Below are positions 8,690 through 16,812 of a stretch of DNA of 64,000 bases, in pieces. Numbering within the stretch: the stretch's first letter is position 1; the number at the start of each line of letters is the position of its first letter. The DNA lies in contig NZ_SJKD01000005.1 of NCBI RefSeq assembly GCF_004331485.1, positions 62,001 to 126,000 of the forward strand, written 5' to 3'. This DNA is from Kribbella capetownensis (GTDB lineage Bacteria; Actinomycetota; Actinomycetes; Propionibacteriales; Kribbellaceae). Position numbers and translations under genes: made by a program. The notes beneath the pieces were generated by a model. It did not search any database. It was given only the letters and a program-made list of their open reading frames with translations, and had not been told where the DNA came from.

Positions 8690-9670
8690 TCATGAGGTTG
8701 CCGCTGCCGCGACGCCGGCGGTCCAGGAGGTCATCAAGTGGTCGGCGATGAGGTTGTCGATGCCGAGGGAGCAGGCGGCTCCGAAGATGATGTCGATGGC
8801 GGTCTCGGGGTGTTGCGCGGCGTAGGAGTCGCACAGATCGTGCGCGGCAATCTGTTCATGGACCGCGTCGGCTTCGACGTGTTCGGTGAAGTACTGCGCC
8901 GCAGCGGAATCCGCACCCAGTCGGGTTGCGCCGGCGGCATAGCGTCGGTTGGGGAGCGTGGACGTCATCTCCAGAGCGGCCAGATGGCCGATGAGTGCGC
9001 CGGTCCACCTGCGGTGCACGGCAAACAGGGACATCACGTTGGAGTGCGCCAAGGTGACAGCCGGTACGTCGGGAACGTAGTGCCCGTAGGTGTCGTCGAG
9101 GTCGAGCCACCGCATCGTTGCCCGAAACAGCTCCGCGTGCATGCGTTCGGGACGGCCGCCGCCGTACTCGTCGGCCTGGATCTCGACCAGCGCGGCCTTC
9201 GCCGCACCGTCCAGCCTCGGGATGCCGAAGCTGTGCGGATCGGCTTCCTTGAGCTGGTACACGGACCGATTCCTGACGAACTCGCGGAATTGTTCCAGCG
9301 TCGCGCGCCGATGCAGGTGCGCTGCCAACGGCGGCCCGTGATCGGAGTCCACCAGTTGCCTCAACAGCTGTGACGGCCTGGCGTTGGAGTCCGACGGCGA
9401 CGGCATGTACGCGCGTCGCAACCAGGCCGACCACGGCACCTCGAGCGCGGATCGCAGTGCCAGTACGGCGGGATCCCATTCCGCTTCCGGGTCGATTCCG
9501 TCGAAGCCGCGATAGTGGAGCTCATAGCAACACCACAACGTCAGCTGGACGTCGTCGTCGGACCACGGCTCGTCGTCGACGGCAACAGTTGGGTGCGGGG
9601 ACGTCGTGGCGTTGCGCAGGTACGCGATCAGCCAGCTGCTCAACCGGCCTCGCGGTGGTGGGAGTTGCAT
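8690..9670 (-). CDS. Iron-containing redox enzyme (haem-oxygenase-like fold)
   Basis: A 326-residue protein of the haem-oxygenase-like diiron oxidase/oxygenase group found throughout actinobacteria. The N-terminal half is helical (DDVQLTLWCCYELHYRGFDG is characteristic). The middle has EIQADEYGGGRPERMHAEL and the C-terminal part has EHVEADAVHEQIAAHDLCD; these E/D/H residues are the likely iron ligands. AAGGAGG lies 5 bases upstream of the ATG at 9670. It diverges from a CDGSH iron-sulfur protein 80 bases away. This pairing recurs in actinobacteria and suggests an electron-transfer partner, though the substrate is unknown. Confidence 0.8.
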   Translation of the reverse strand: MQLPPPRGRLSSWLIAYLRNATTSPHPTVAVDDEPWSDDDVQLTLWCCYELHYRGFDGIDPEAEWDPAVLALRSALEVPWSAWLRRAYMPSPSDSNARPSQLLRQLVDSDHGPPLAAHLHRRATLEQFREFVRNRSVYQLKEADPHSFGIPRLDGAAKAALVEIQADEYGGGRPERMHAELFRATMRWLDLDDTYGHYVPDVPAVTLAHSNVMSLFAVHRRWTGALIGHLAALEMTSTLPNRRYAAGATRLGADSAAAQYFTEHVEADAVHEQIAAHDLCDSYAAQHPETAIDIIFGAACSLGIDNLIADHLMTSWTAGVAAAATS

Positions 9671-9750
9671 CGTGCCTCCTTCAGGAACCACGCAGTACCC
9701 GCGGACAACCGGTCCATGCCGCGGTGATTCGGCCCGGGTACCGAACGCCC

Positions 9751-9966
9751 ATGAGCATCAGCGAAGCGGATCAGCCTGACCGCGTGACGATCCGCGCCTA
9801 CCCGAACGGCCCCTTGCTCGTTCGCGGCCCCGTCGAACTCCGCGACGAGCACGGCGAACCGATCGACTCGGCCCGCGCCACCATCGCCCTGTGCCGCTGC
9901 GGCCGCTCGTCCATCAAGCCCCTCTGCGACGGCACACACGCGATCAACCGCAAGCGCAAGCAATAG
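9751..9966 (+). CDS. CDGSH iron-sulfur protein
   Basis: A 71-residue protein with one CDGSH motif: C48, C50, C59 and H63 in CRCGRSSIKPLCDGTH, the three-Cys one-His ligand set of a labile 2Fe-2S cluster. The N-terminal half (VTIRAYPNGPLLVRGPVEL) is the usual beta region of short bacterial CDGSH proteins. The ATG at 9751 has only a weak ribosome site. It is divergent from, and likely works with, the iron-containing redox enzyme. The tail is strongly basic (NRKRKQ). Confidence 0.9.
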   Translation: MSISEADQPDRVTIRAYPNGPLLVRGPVELRDEHGEPIDSARATIALCRCGRSSIKPLCDGTHAINRKRKQ

Positions 9967-10181
9967 CGCAACACCTGGTGGGTTTGGTGGGGGGTACCGG
10001 GCGGCTGCTTTCGGGGTGGTACGGCAGAGTGCCATTTCAGTAAGTCCTTGTTGCGAGGCAGAGATGCTGCGCCCTTCGGCCTGGACCGGCCACTTTTCTC
10101 GAGTCCTCTGCCGTACTTCTCGTACGGCGGATCACGCGCGGCCTCGCGACGTCGAGCAATGCTCCTGGAAGGAGTCGTCAC

Positions 10182-10865
10182 ATGTCGCATACGACGAATC
10201 ATCGGATGGATGCCGACCGTCCACCCACAGAAGCTGTGGCCGAGACAGCCCGGGACGAAGCCGGGCAGCTGAAGGAGACATCCGCGGACGCCGCTCGCCA
10301 GGTTGCGGGAACTGTCAAGGAGAAGGCATCGGACGTGACGTCGGATGCCCGTGACCAGACCCGGCGGCTGGTCGGTCAGACGCGGGACGAGCTGGTCGGG
10401 CAGGCGAGTCAGCAGAAGGAGCGGGCTGCCAACGGTCTTCGTTCGGTGAGTGATGAGCTGCGCGGGATGGCCGAGCACGGTCAGTCCGGCCTGGCGGCTC
10501 AGTTGGTCCGGCACGGTGCCGACTTCACGGATCAGGCAGCGGACTTCCTGCAGCGGCGCGAGCCTGGCGACTTGCTGGACGAGGTGCGCGGGTTCGCGCG
10601 GCGCAAGCCGGGCACGTTCCTGCTGGTCGCCGCGGCCGCTGGGGTTGTCGCCGGCCGTCTCACGCGGGCCCTGGCAGCAGGCGGTACCAGTACGCCGAAC
10701 AGCACTGTCACGCCGATCAACACCGGCTCGCCGGCCAGCAGCAACGGTTTCCCCGAGCAGTCGGCCGCTGACGACTATCTGGTCCCACCGCCGCCGGCAC
10801 CCGCGCCGGATTCAGGCATGCCGGGATCCGGCCTGCCGGTCACGCCGCCCAGCCAGGGGTTGTGA
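10182..10865 (+). CDS. Helical envelope-stress protein, first gene of a four-gene operon
   Basis: A 227-residue protein I do not recognise as a named family. Residues about 15-110 form a long amphipathic helix rich in Ala, Lys, Glu and Gln with 11-residue-like periodicity (AGQLKETSADAARQVAG, VKEKASDVTSDARDQTRR), like LEA or apolipoprotein proteins. One hydrophobic segment follows (FLLVAAAAGVVAGRL, about 155-170), then a Pro/Ser/Thr-rich tail. GGAAGGAG precedes the ATG. It is followed directly by a holin-like protein, a DUF3618 protein and a BrkB protein, so a role at the membrane or cell envelope under stress is likely. Confidence 0.75.
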   Translation: MSHTTNHRMDADRPPTEAVAETARDEAGQLKETSADAARQVAGTVKEKASDVTSDARDQTRRLVGQTRDELVGQASQQKERAANGLRSVSDELRGMAEHGQSGLAAQLVRHGADFTDQAADFLQRREPGDLLDEVRGFARRKPGTFLLVAAAAGVVAGRLTRALAAGGTSTPNSTVTPINTGSPASSNGFPEQSAADDYLVPPPPAPAPDSGMPGSGLPVTPPSQGL

Positions 10866-10866
10866 C

Positions 10867-11292
10867 GTGACTGTCGGCGGATCACCACCCGACAGCGGCC
10901 CGACTCGGCTGTCGATGGATGAGACGGTCGGTGAGCTGGTCTCCCAGCTGACCACCGATCTGGGCCAACTGACGCGCCAGGAGCTGGCGCTGGCCAAGGC
11001 GGAGCTCCAGGCGGAGGCGAAGAAGGCTGGCAAGGGCGCGGGCATGCTCGGCGGCGCCGCCTTCGCCGGTTGGATGGTCGCCCTCTTCGTTTCGCTCACG
11101 GTGATGTGGGCGCTGGACGAGGCAATGGATCTCATCTGGGCAGCGCTCGTCGTCGCGGTCCTTTGGGCGGTCGCGGCCGTCGTACTGGCGATGACGGGCC
11201 GCAAGGAGCTCCGAGAGGTCAACCCGAAACCTGACCAGACGGTCGAATCACTCAAGGAGGACGCGAAATGGCTGACGACCCGGAAGAGCTGA
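10867..11292 (+). CDS. Phage-holin-like DUF1469 membrane protein
   Basis: A 141-residue protein of the actinobacterial phage-holin superfamily III/DUF1469 type. The N-terminal amphipathic helix (MDETVGELVSQLTTDLGQL, then LTRQELALAKAELQ) is characteristic. Two hydrophobic helices (about 62-82 and 90-112) and a polar tail follow. The GTG at 10867 is one base after the previous stop; an internal ATG at 10915 is the alternative. Despite the family name these chromosomal proteins are not thought to lyse cells. It overlaps the next gene by 25 bases. Confidence 0.82.
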   Translation: MTVGGSPPDSGPTRLSMDETVGELVSQLTTDLGQLTRQELALAKAELQAEAKKAGKGAGMLGGAAFAGWMVALFVSLTVMWALDEAMDLIWAALVVAVLWAVAAVVLAMTGRKELREVNPKPDQTVESLKEDAKWLTTRKS

Positions 11293-11900
11293 AGCGCAAC
11301 ATCGAGCAGACCCGGCGCAATCTGGGTCGCGATGTGGACGCCTTGACGGAGAAGGTCAGCCCCGGTCGCGTCGTCGGCCGCCGGGTCGACCGGGTCCGCG
11401 GCGGTGTCCACCGGATGAAGGAGCAGGTGATGGGCTCGGCGGAGTCGGTGGGCGGATCCGTGAGCGATACCACCGGTTCGGCCGTGTCGACCGTCCAGGA
11501 CGCAGGCAGCAAAGTCGGTGACGCCGTCGGTTCAGCACCGGACCTGGCTCGGGCGCGAACGCGCGGTACGCCGCTCGCCGCCGGACTGATCGCCTTCGCG
11601 GCAGGGTGGGTCGTAGCTGCCGCAGTGCCCGCGTCGACGCGCGAACGCGAGATGGCTCGGGCCTCCAAGGACAAGGCGATGGAGGCTGCCGGTCCGGTGA
11701 AGGAGCAGGCAGCACAGGTGGCCCAGGAGGTCAAGGAGAACCTCCAGGAGCCCGCGCAGCAGGCTGTCGAGAACATCAAGCAGTCCGCCTCCGAGGCTGC
11801 TACCGACGTGGCGGACGAGGGCCGCTCGGCGGCTCAGCAGGTTGCGGACGGGGCGAAGGACTCGGCGGACAATGTCCGGCAAGCCGGTTCCTCGAGCTGA
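11268..11900 (+). CDS. DUF3618 protein with long amphipathic tail
   Basis: A 210-residue protein. The first 50 residues are a DUF3618 domain (PEELKRNIEQTRRNLGRDVD then ALTEKVSPGRVVGRRVDRVR). A single hydrophobic segment lies near residues 103-125. The C-terminal 80 residues form another LEA-like amphipathic helix (AAQVAQEVKENLQEPAQQ, QSASEAATDVADEGRSAA). AAGGAGG inside the preceding gene gives it its own ribosome site. The stop overlaps the BrkB start by one base (TGATG). Confidence 0.85.
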   Translation: MADDPEELKRNIEQTRRNLGRDVDALTEKVSPGRVVGRRVDRVRGGVHRMKEQVMGSAESVGGSVSDTTGSAVSTVQDAGSKVGDAVGSAPDLARARTRGTPLAAGLIAFAAGWVVAAAVPASTREREMARASKDKAMEAAGPVKEQAAQVAQEVKENLQEPAQQAVENIKQSASEAATDVADEGRSAAQQVADGAKDSADNVRQAGSSS

Positions 11901-12850
11901 TGAGTGACGAGCGACAGCCGCACGTTGCCGGAGTGGATGCCGAGAAGCCGACGGAGATCCCGGCGGCCGGCTGGTGGCAGGTGGTCCGGCGGGCCTGGGC
12001 CGAGGCGAAGGCCGACCAGGTTCCCCTGCTGGCGGCCGGCGTCGCGTTCTTCGGCTTCCTCTCGCTGTTCCCGGCCGTCGTCGCGGCGGTGCTCGCCTAT
12101 GGGCTGGTCGCGGATCCGGCCACGATCCGCGACCAAGCCAAAGATCTGACCGCAGCCATGCCGGCGTCAGGGCGCGATCTGCTGCTCCAGCAGCTCGACG
12201 CCCTGACCTCGGCGCCGCGGCAGGGTTTGGGGATCGGCGTCGCCGTCGCCGTCGTGGCCGCGCTGTGGAGCGCGTCGGGAGGTGCGGGGTACCTCCTGAC
12301 CGCGGTCAACCTCGCGTACGACGAGGACGAATCGCGCGGGTTCGTCCGCCGGAAGCTCCTGGCTCTGGGCATGACGCTGGGCGCGATCGTTTTCGTCCTG
12401 CTCGCGATCGTCCTGTTCGCGGCCGGCGCGGCGGTCGGCGACGAGGTCGCAACACCGATCCGGATCCTGCTGGCGGTGACACGGCTGGTACTCGCCGTCG
12501 TACTGATCACGGTGGCACTTGCCGTCACCTACCGGCTGGGTCCGGACCGGGACGCGCCGCGCATCCGCTGGGTGTCTCCGGGGGCTGTTGTCGCTACCGT
12601 CATCTGGCTGATCGCGTCGATCGGCTTCTCGATCTATGTCGAGACATTCGGCAACTACGCCAAGACCTACGGCAGCCTGGCCGCCGTCGTGGTCCTGATG
12701 CTCTGGCTCTGGCTGACCGCGTACGCCGTACTGCTCGGCGCCGAGATCAATGCGGAAGCTGAACAACAGACCGCACGCGACACCACCAGGGGCGAACCTC
12801 GCCCGCTCGGCGAACGAAACGCCGTCAAGGCCGACTCCGTCCCGCAGTAG
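11900..12850 (+). CDS. YihY/BrkB family membrane protein
   Basis: A 316-residue YihY/BrkB protein with six or so hydrophobic helices. Family signatures are VPLLAAGVAFFGFLSLFPAV (helix 1), GYLLTAVNLAYDEDESRGF and YGSLAAVVVLMLWLWLTAYA near the end, followed by LLGAEINAE. The molecular role of the family is unresolved (envelope integrity or transport). The ATG at 11900 overlaps the DUF3618 stop. It closes the four-gene operon that begins at 10182. The 40-residue tail is polar. A second BrkB protein is at 42311. Confidence 0.92.
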   Translation: MSDERQPHVAGVDAEKPTEIPAAGWWQVVRRAWAEAKADQVPLLAAGVAFFGFLSLFPAVVAAVLAYGLVADPATIRDQAKDLTAAMPASGRDLLLQQLDALTSAPRQGLGIGVAVAVVAALWSASGGAGYLLTAVNLAYDEDESRGFVRRKLLALGMTLGAIVFVLLAIVLFAAGAAVGDEVATPIRILLAVTRLVLAVVLITVALAVTYRLGPDRDAPRIRWVSPGAVVATVIWLIASIGFSIYVETFGNYAKTYGSLAAVVVLMLWLWLTAYAVLLGAEINAEAEQQTARDTTRGEPRPLGERNAVKADSVPQ

Positions 12851-12884
12851 AGGCTGTTCAGCCGCGCAGCTTGTGCAGTCCTGG

Positions 12885-13346
12885 TCAGGCTTCTGGAGTC
12901 GTTTCTTGTTCGAGCTTGGTCTTGATGCTTTCGAGGGCTTCGTGCAGTTGGCTGTTGATGGCGTCGACGGTGCCGTGCTCGGTGTCCAGGCGCACCGTCA
13001 GCCTGGACGTGCCGTCGGCAACGAAGTCGACGTCGAGTTCGCCGTGGTAGTCGCCGTCGCCTGGGGCACCCCAGCGGAGACTGCGGTTCTCCTCGACGAT
13101 GTCGATCCACGCCTCGCTGTGCACGGTCTGGCCCGACGGCACGGTGGCAGCCACCTCGACCTCTTCATGGACCGGCTCCTTGGGCCGACGTACTTCGAGG
13201 CCCTGTGCCTCGTCAGGCCTCGGCGCGATCCGGTGTATCCCGGCCAGCCGGGGGAGGTAGTCGGGCAGATTGTCGAGGTCGGACACATAGTCGAACAAGA
13301 TGTTCGCGGCGACGTCCACGGTCGTCGACGCCTCGTGGTGTCCCAT
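12885..13346 (-). CDS. SRPBCC (START-like) protein
   Basis: A 153-residue SRPBCC/polyketide-cyclase-like protein. The opening (TTVDVAANILFDYVSDLDN, then LPDYLPRLAGI) matches the first strand and helix of small-molecule-binding START-like folds, and the C-terminal helix NSQLHEALESIKTKLEQE closes the pocket. GGAGA lies 6 bases before the ATG. The ligand is unknown. It converges on the BrkB operon with a 34-base gap and diverges from the GAF-ANTAR gene. Confidence 0.82.
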   Translation of the reverse strand: MGHHEASTTVDVAANILFDYVSDLDNLPDYLPRLAGIHRIAPRPDEAQGLEVRRPKEPVHEEVEVAATVPSGQTVHSEAWIDIVEENRSLRWGAPGDGDYHGELDVDFVADGTSRLTVRLDTEHGTVDAINSQLHEALESIKTKLEQETTPEA

Positions 13347-13422
13347 CTGGGTCTCCTTTGTCCGTAGTGGTCGCCGGCCGCACGGCGTTTCGATGCCGGG
13401 TCGTTCGGGGATACTTTGGGGC

Positions 13423-13484
13423 GGTCGCGCGCGCTGGTTCCTTCAACGCGCGCGACCTCGGCAACTGAAGAGCCCGCGGGCTCT
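13423..13484. promoter_or_regulatory. Two strong hairpins in the leader of the GAF-ANTAR gene
   Basis: GGTCGCGCGCG (13423-13433) pairs perfectly with CGCGCGCGACC (13447-13457) across a 13-base loop. Twelve bases later AGAGCCCGCGGGCTCT (13469-13484) is a perfect 16-base palindrome. Both lie between divergent genes. They could be leader RNA structures of the rightward ANTAR gene, or DNA sites. No T-run follows either. Confidence 0.5.
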
Positions 13485-13597
13485 CAACCACCTGTTCGCC
13501 CAGTGCCCCGGAGTCTTCCGACCATGTATCCCGGCCCGCCGCGGTAACACACCCAACGGCGCGCATCCGAACCATCATCCGGGGTACCGGCAAGGCC

Positions 13598-14269
13598 GTG
13601 AATGACGACGGACTTCTGGACCTGGCACAGCGGTTGGCGAAGTCGCTGACCCCTGGCGACCTCGACCACACGCTGAGTCGCATCACGACCGCCGCGGTCG
13701 AATCGCTGCCGGACACCGACTACGCCAGCATCACGATCCTGCACACCGACGGACGGCTGGAGACGGCCGCGCCGACCGACGAACTGCTGTGGGGCCTCGA
13801 CGCCGCGCAGTACGAACTGCGTGAAGGACCGTGCTACGAAGCGGCGGCGGATGAGGTTCACGTGGCGGCACCTGACCTGGCTCACGACGAGCGATTCCCG
13901 CGGTACGCGGTGAGCGCGGTGGCTGCGGGTGTCCGAGCACAGGCGGGGATCCGCCTGTTCGATGCTCCGCGGTCGCGTGGTGCGCTGAATCTGTACGCGC
14001 GCAAGCTCGGTGCGTTCAGCGACCTGGGGGCGATCGGTGAGCTGTTCCGGCATCAGGCCGCGATGGCGATCGACTACGCCCGGGAGATCCACAATCTGCA
14101 GGAGGCCGTCCGGACCCGCGGCCGGATCGGTACGGCGGTCGGCATCGTGATGGAGCGCTACCACCTGCGCGACGACCGCGCGTTCGCGTTCCTGACCCGG
14201 CTGTCCCAGGACGGCAACGTGAAGTTGCGCGAGGTGGCCGAGCGGCTCATCGCAACCACCAACCGATAA
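13598..14269 (+). CDS. GAF-ANTAR transcription antitermination regulator
   Basis: A 223-residue protein with an N-terminal GAF domain (about 20-165; YASITILHTDGRLETAAP, EGPCYEAAADEVHVAAPDL) and a C-terminal ANTAR domain (about 167-222; RIGTAVGIVMERYHLRDDRA). ANTAR domains bind paired RNA hairpins and prevent transcription termination. The GTG at 13598 starts the gene; no strong ribosome site is visible. Actinobacteria carry many such proteins as stress or redox sensors. Two strong hairpins lie in its own upstream region, so RNA-level autoregulation is possible. Confidence 0.92.
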   Translation: MNDDGLLDLAQRLAKSLTPGDLDHTLSRITTAAVESLPDTDYASITILHTDGRLETAAPTDELLWGLDAAQYELREGPCYEAAADEVHVAAPDLAHDERFPRYAVSAVAAGVRAQAGIRLFDAPRSRGALNLYARKLGAFSDLGAIGELFRHQAAMAIDYAREIHNLQEAVRTRGRIGTAVGIVMERYHLRDDRAFAFLTRLSQDGNVKLREVAERLIATTNR

Positions 14270-14295
14270 CCCACCACCGACAGTCGGCTGCTGGT

Positions 14296-14622
14296 CTAGT
14301 CGTCGGTCGTGGAGCGTTTCGCGGTGACGGACTCCTGGTAGATGTCCGCGTAGGTGCGTGAGTCCTTGATCAGATCGTCGCAGAAGGCTGCGACGTCGGT
14401 GCCGATGAGTTCCAGGACTCCCTTGCCGGCGGCCACGCCTTCCTCGAAGAAGTCGACGATCTCCGCGAGGAGGTTCCCTTCGGTCAACGCGACCGGTCCG
14501 ACCTTGAAGAAGTACTTCTGCATCTCCTTGTAGACGATCTGATAGTCCGGCGGAAGTGCCTTGACTCGCGCCAGGTGCGCTCGCCACTGCTTCTTGCCCT
14601 CGATGATGTCTTGGATGCCCAC
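14296..14622 (-). CDS. DUF1048 protein, second copy
   Basis: A 108-residue DUF1048 helical protein (LPPDYQIVYKEMQKYFFKVG is the family core). It is the last gene of the padR-DUF1048-DUF1048 operon and starts one base after the preceding stop. It is a diverged paralogue of its neighbour. The biochemical role is unknown; DUF1048 genes are typically found downstream of padR genes in Firmicutes and Actinobacteria. Confidence 0.85.
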   Translation of the reverse strand: MGIQDIIEGKKQWRAHLARVKALPPDYQIVYKEMQKYFFKVGPVALTEGNLLAEIVDFFEEGVAAGKGVLELIGTDVAAFCDDLIKDSRTYADIYQESVTAKRSTTDD

Positions 14623-14623
14623 G

Positions 14624-14980
14624 TCAGCCTCCTAGCTGGCCCAATTTCCTTGCGACGTTCCGGTTCAACTGATCGCGCCATCGGTCGCGATAGCTCCGCG
14701 CCCCTTCACCGCCGGCCAGCGCCGCGCAGAAGCCCTGGACGTCGTCGCCGAGTACGTCGTGAATGCTCTGCCCATCCGCCGCCGTTTCCTCGAGCAGCCC
14801 CAGGGCGCCGTCGAGGATCGGCATCAGATTGCGACCGGTGAAACTCCCATAGGGAAAGAGGTGGGCTTTGATCTGTTCCCACTCCGCCCGGTAGTCGGCC
14901 GGCAAGGCCGCGGCCCGGACTTCGAACGCCTTGTATTCCCTGGTGAGATCGCTGCCGGTCATGGTCTCCCAGAACTTCAT
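14624..14980 (-). CDS. DUF1048 protein, first copy
   Basis: A 118-residue DUF1048 protein (LPADYRAEWEQIKAHLFPYG matches the core of its neighbour). The ATG at 14980 overlaps the padR stop by 4 bases (ATGA) and has AAGGAGG 7 bases upstream. The C-terminus ends with a conserved-looking WRDQLNRNVARKLG helix. It probably acts with, or is controlled by, the PadR protein. Confidence 0.85.
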   Translation of the reverse strand: MKFWETMTGSDLTREYKAFEVRAAALPADYRAEWEQIKAHLFPYGSFTGRNLMPILDGALGLLEETAADGQSIHDVLGDDVQGFCAALAGGEGARSYRDRWRDQLNRNVARKLGQLGG

Positions 14981-15303
14981 CTCCCGCCCTCCTTGAGTTT
15001 GTCGATCCGGGACGACAGGTATTCCCATTTCGCCCAGAATCTCCCGAGTTCTTCGCGCCCCGCGTCGTCGAGTGCGTAGAACTTGCGCGGCGGCCCCAAC
15101 TCGGATGGTCGTTTCGTCACCCGGACGAGCCCGTTCTTCTCCAGTCGCAGCAAGATGGTGTAGACGGTCCCCTCGATGACGTCGGCGAAGCCGAGTTCGT
15201 TCAGCCGGCGCGTGATGGCGTACCCGTAGGTCTCCTCCCGGCCGATGATCTCGAGCACGCAGCCCTCGAGCGTGCCCTTCAGCATCTCGGTCAGGTCGTC
15301 CAT
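14977..15303 (-). CDS. PadR family transcription regulator
   Basis: A 108-residue PadR regulator. The winged helix is clear: ILEIIG-type start (CVLEIIGREETYGYAITRR), recognition region VIEGTVYTILLRLEKNGLV and wing VRVTKRPSELGPPRKFYAL, then a C-terminal dimerisation helix. PadR proteins usually repress their own operon and respond to small molecules. It leads two DUF1048 genes with overlapping codons. A repeat-rich promoter region lies immediately upstream. Confidence 0.92.
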   Translation of the reverse strand: MDDLTEMLKGTLEGCVLEIIGREETYGYAITRRLNELGFADVIEGTVYTILLRLEKNGLVRVTKRPSELGPPRKFYALDDAGREELGRFWAKWEYLSSRIDKLKEGGR

Positions 15304-15320
15304 CGCGGTTTCCTCTTCTC

Positions 15321-15364
15321 AGTACTGCGTAGCACCGAGTACCACTATACGGTATCACCGAGTA
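15321..15364. promoter_or_regulatory. Repeat-containing promoter of the padR operon
   Basis: The 9-mer CACCGAGTA occurs twice (15333-15341 and 15356-15364), 23 bases apart, with the AT-rich TATACGGTAT between them and CAGTACTG just to the left. It lies 20-60 bases upstream of padR, where the promoter and an autoregulatory PadR operator are expected. Confidence 0.45.
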
Positions 15365-15424
15365 GCCCGAGGAGTGCCGTCAGGACTGTGCGCCCTGGCG
15401 ACGGTGTGCGATGCTGTGCCGACT

Positions 15425-16669
15425 ATGAGTGAGGTGGTACGGCGGGAATTCGGGCGCACGGTCGTGCCGCGGACCGCGGAAGCGCTGGCCGAGAGCTTGC
15501 TGCTACACCTGCGGCCGGTGACTGACGCGCTCGTGCAGACCATCTACGAGCAGAACCCTGCCTATCGCGAGATGGACTCGGTTCCGCCGGATGACCTGTG
15601 GCGGTCATGTCATGACAACGTCGCCCGGGTCGTGCAGATGATCGCCGGCACCGACCGCCGGCCCGGCGAGTCCACAGCTGACGAGTACTTCGACGCCGCG
15701 CGGGAGACGGGACGGCGCCGGGCCGAGCAGCGGATGCCGCTGGACGACGTGCTGCGCTCGTTCCGCCTCGGTGGACGGCTGGTGTGGGAGGCGTTGATCG
15801 ACGAGGCCCGGGCTCAGGGCGTGGTCGATTCCGATGCTCTGCTGGATATCGCGAGCAAGGTCTGGGAGGTCGTCGACAGTACGTCGTCGCAGGTCGCGGC
15901 CGCCTATCACGCCGCGGAACGCCAACTCGTCCGCGCCGACGAACGACGCAGATCGACGCTCTGGGAAGGCTTGCTGCACGGCCGCGCGAAGGACCGGGCG
16001 TTCGTTCAGGAGGCGGCGACTGTTCTCGACGTACCGGTGAACGGCCCGTACGCCGTAGTGGCGATCGACAACCTGGTTGACGACGAGTGCACGGTCGCGT
16101 CGCTCAGACGGCGCTTGGCCGGCGTCCACGTCGGCTCGGCGTGGCAGGTGCGAACGCACACGGTCGTCGGTTTGCTTGCCTTGGGCGCGGAACCTCATGA
16201 CGCCGTACTCCGGTCGCTGCGCGACGCCGTGCGCGCGCCCGCGGGTATGTCAGGCGTCGTCTCAGGGCTTGCCTCTGTGGACGTGGCGTACCGTCAGGCG
16301 ACGCTGGCCCGGCGAACGCTGCCGAGTGGCGAGACCGGGGTCGCGTCGCTCACCGAACGGCTTCCCGAGGCATTGTTGCTCAGCGCCCCGGAGCTGGCCG
16401 AGCAACTCGTCCAGACGTGGCTGGTGCCGCTCATGGAGGTACCGGCAGCCGAACGTGAACTACTGCTCGACACCCTCGAGCGGTGGGTGGCCGCGGGCGG
16501 TTCCGTCCGGCGTACGGCCGAGTTGGCGTACTGCCACCGGAACACGGTGATCAACCGGCTCCACCGGATCCATCAGATCACCGGTCGCGACCTCACCGAC
16601 GCCGCCTCCCACCTGGATCTCGGCCTCGCGATCCGCGCCGTCAGGCTGTTTCCGCCGCAGAGCGGTTGA
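15425..16669 (+). CDS. PucR/CdaR-like transcription regulator
   Basis: A 414-residue regulator. Residues about 1-170 are an alpha-helical sensor region (RSbR-like; YREMDSVPPDDLWRSCHDNV, then RMPLDDVLRSFRLGGRLVWE). The middle is a GGDEF-like fold without catalytic motif. The end is the PucR-type HTH: LLDTLERWVAAGGSVRRTAE, then LAYCHRNTVINRLHRI. Such proteins control purine or sugar-acid genes in related bacteria. It lies 143 bases before a molybdenum hydroxylase operon on the same strand, so it could regulate it, but this is inference. The ATG at 15425 best matches the conserved start. Confidence 0.88.
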   Translation: MSEVVRREFGRTVVPRTAEALAESLLLHLRPVTDALVQTIYEQNPAYREMDSVPPDDLWRSCHDNVARVVQMIAGTDRRPGESTADEYFDAARETGRRRAEQRMPLDDVLRSFRLGGRLVWEALIDEARAQGVVDSDALLDIASKVWEVVDSTSSQVAAAYHAAERQLVRADERRRSTLWEGLLHGRAKDRAFVQEAATVLDVPVNGPYAVVAIDNLVDDECTVASLRRRLAGVHVGSAWQVRTHTVVGLLALGAEPHDAVLRSLRDAVRAPAGMSGVVSGLASVDVAYRQATLARRTLPSGETGVASLTERLPEALLLSAPELAEQLVQTWLVPLMEVPAAERELLLDTLERWVAAGGSVRRTAELAYCHRNTVINRLHRIHQITGRDLTDAASHLDLGLAIRAVRLFPPQSG

Positions 16670-16812
16670 AGCCGCTGAACCCCGCTGAATGCCGCGGCTG
16701 TGCGTTGTGCACAGTCAGGCCGGGCCAAACGTAGGCGTTCTGGCCATGCCACGGCGCCTTCAGCGCTGTCAGACTGCGTTCCCTGCACTGGTCGAAACAC
16801 GGAGGAATCTTC

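Noticed and set aside
10867..11292. Prophage holin
   Set aside because: No other phage genes are near; this family is common on actinobacterial chromosomes beside DUF3618 genes.
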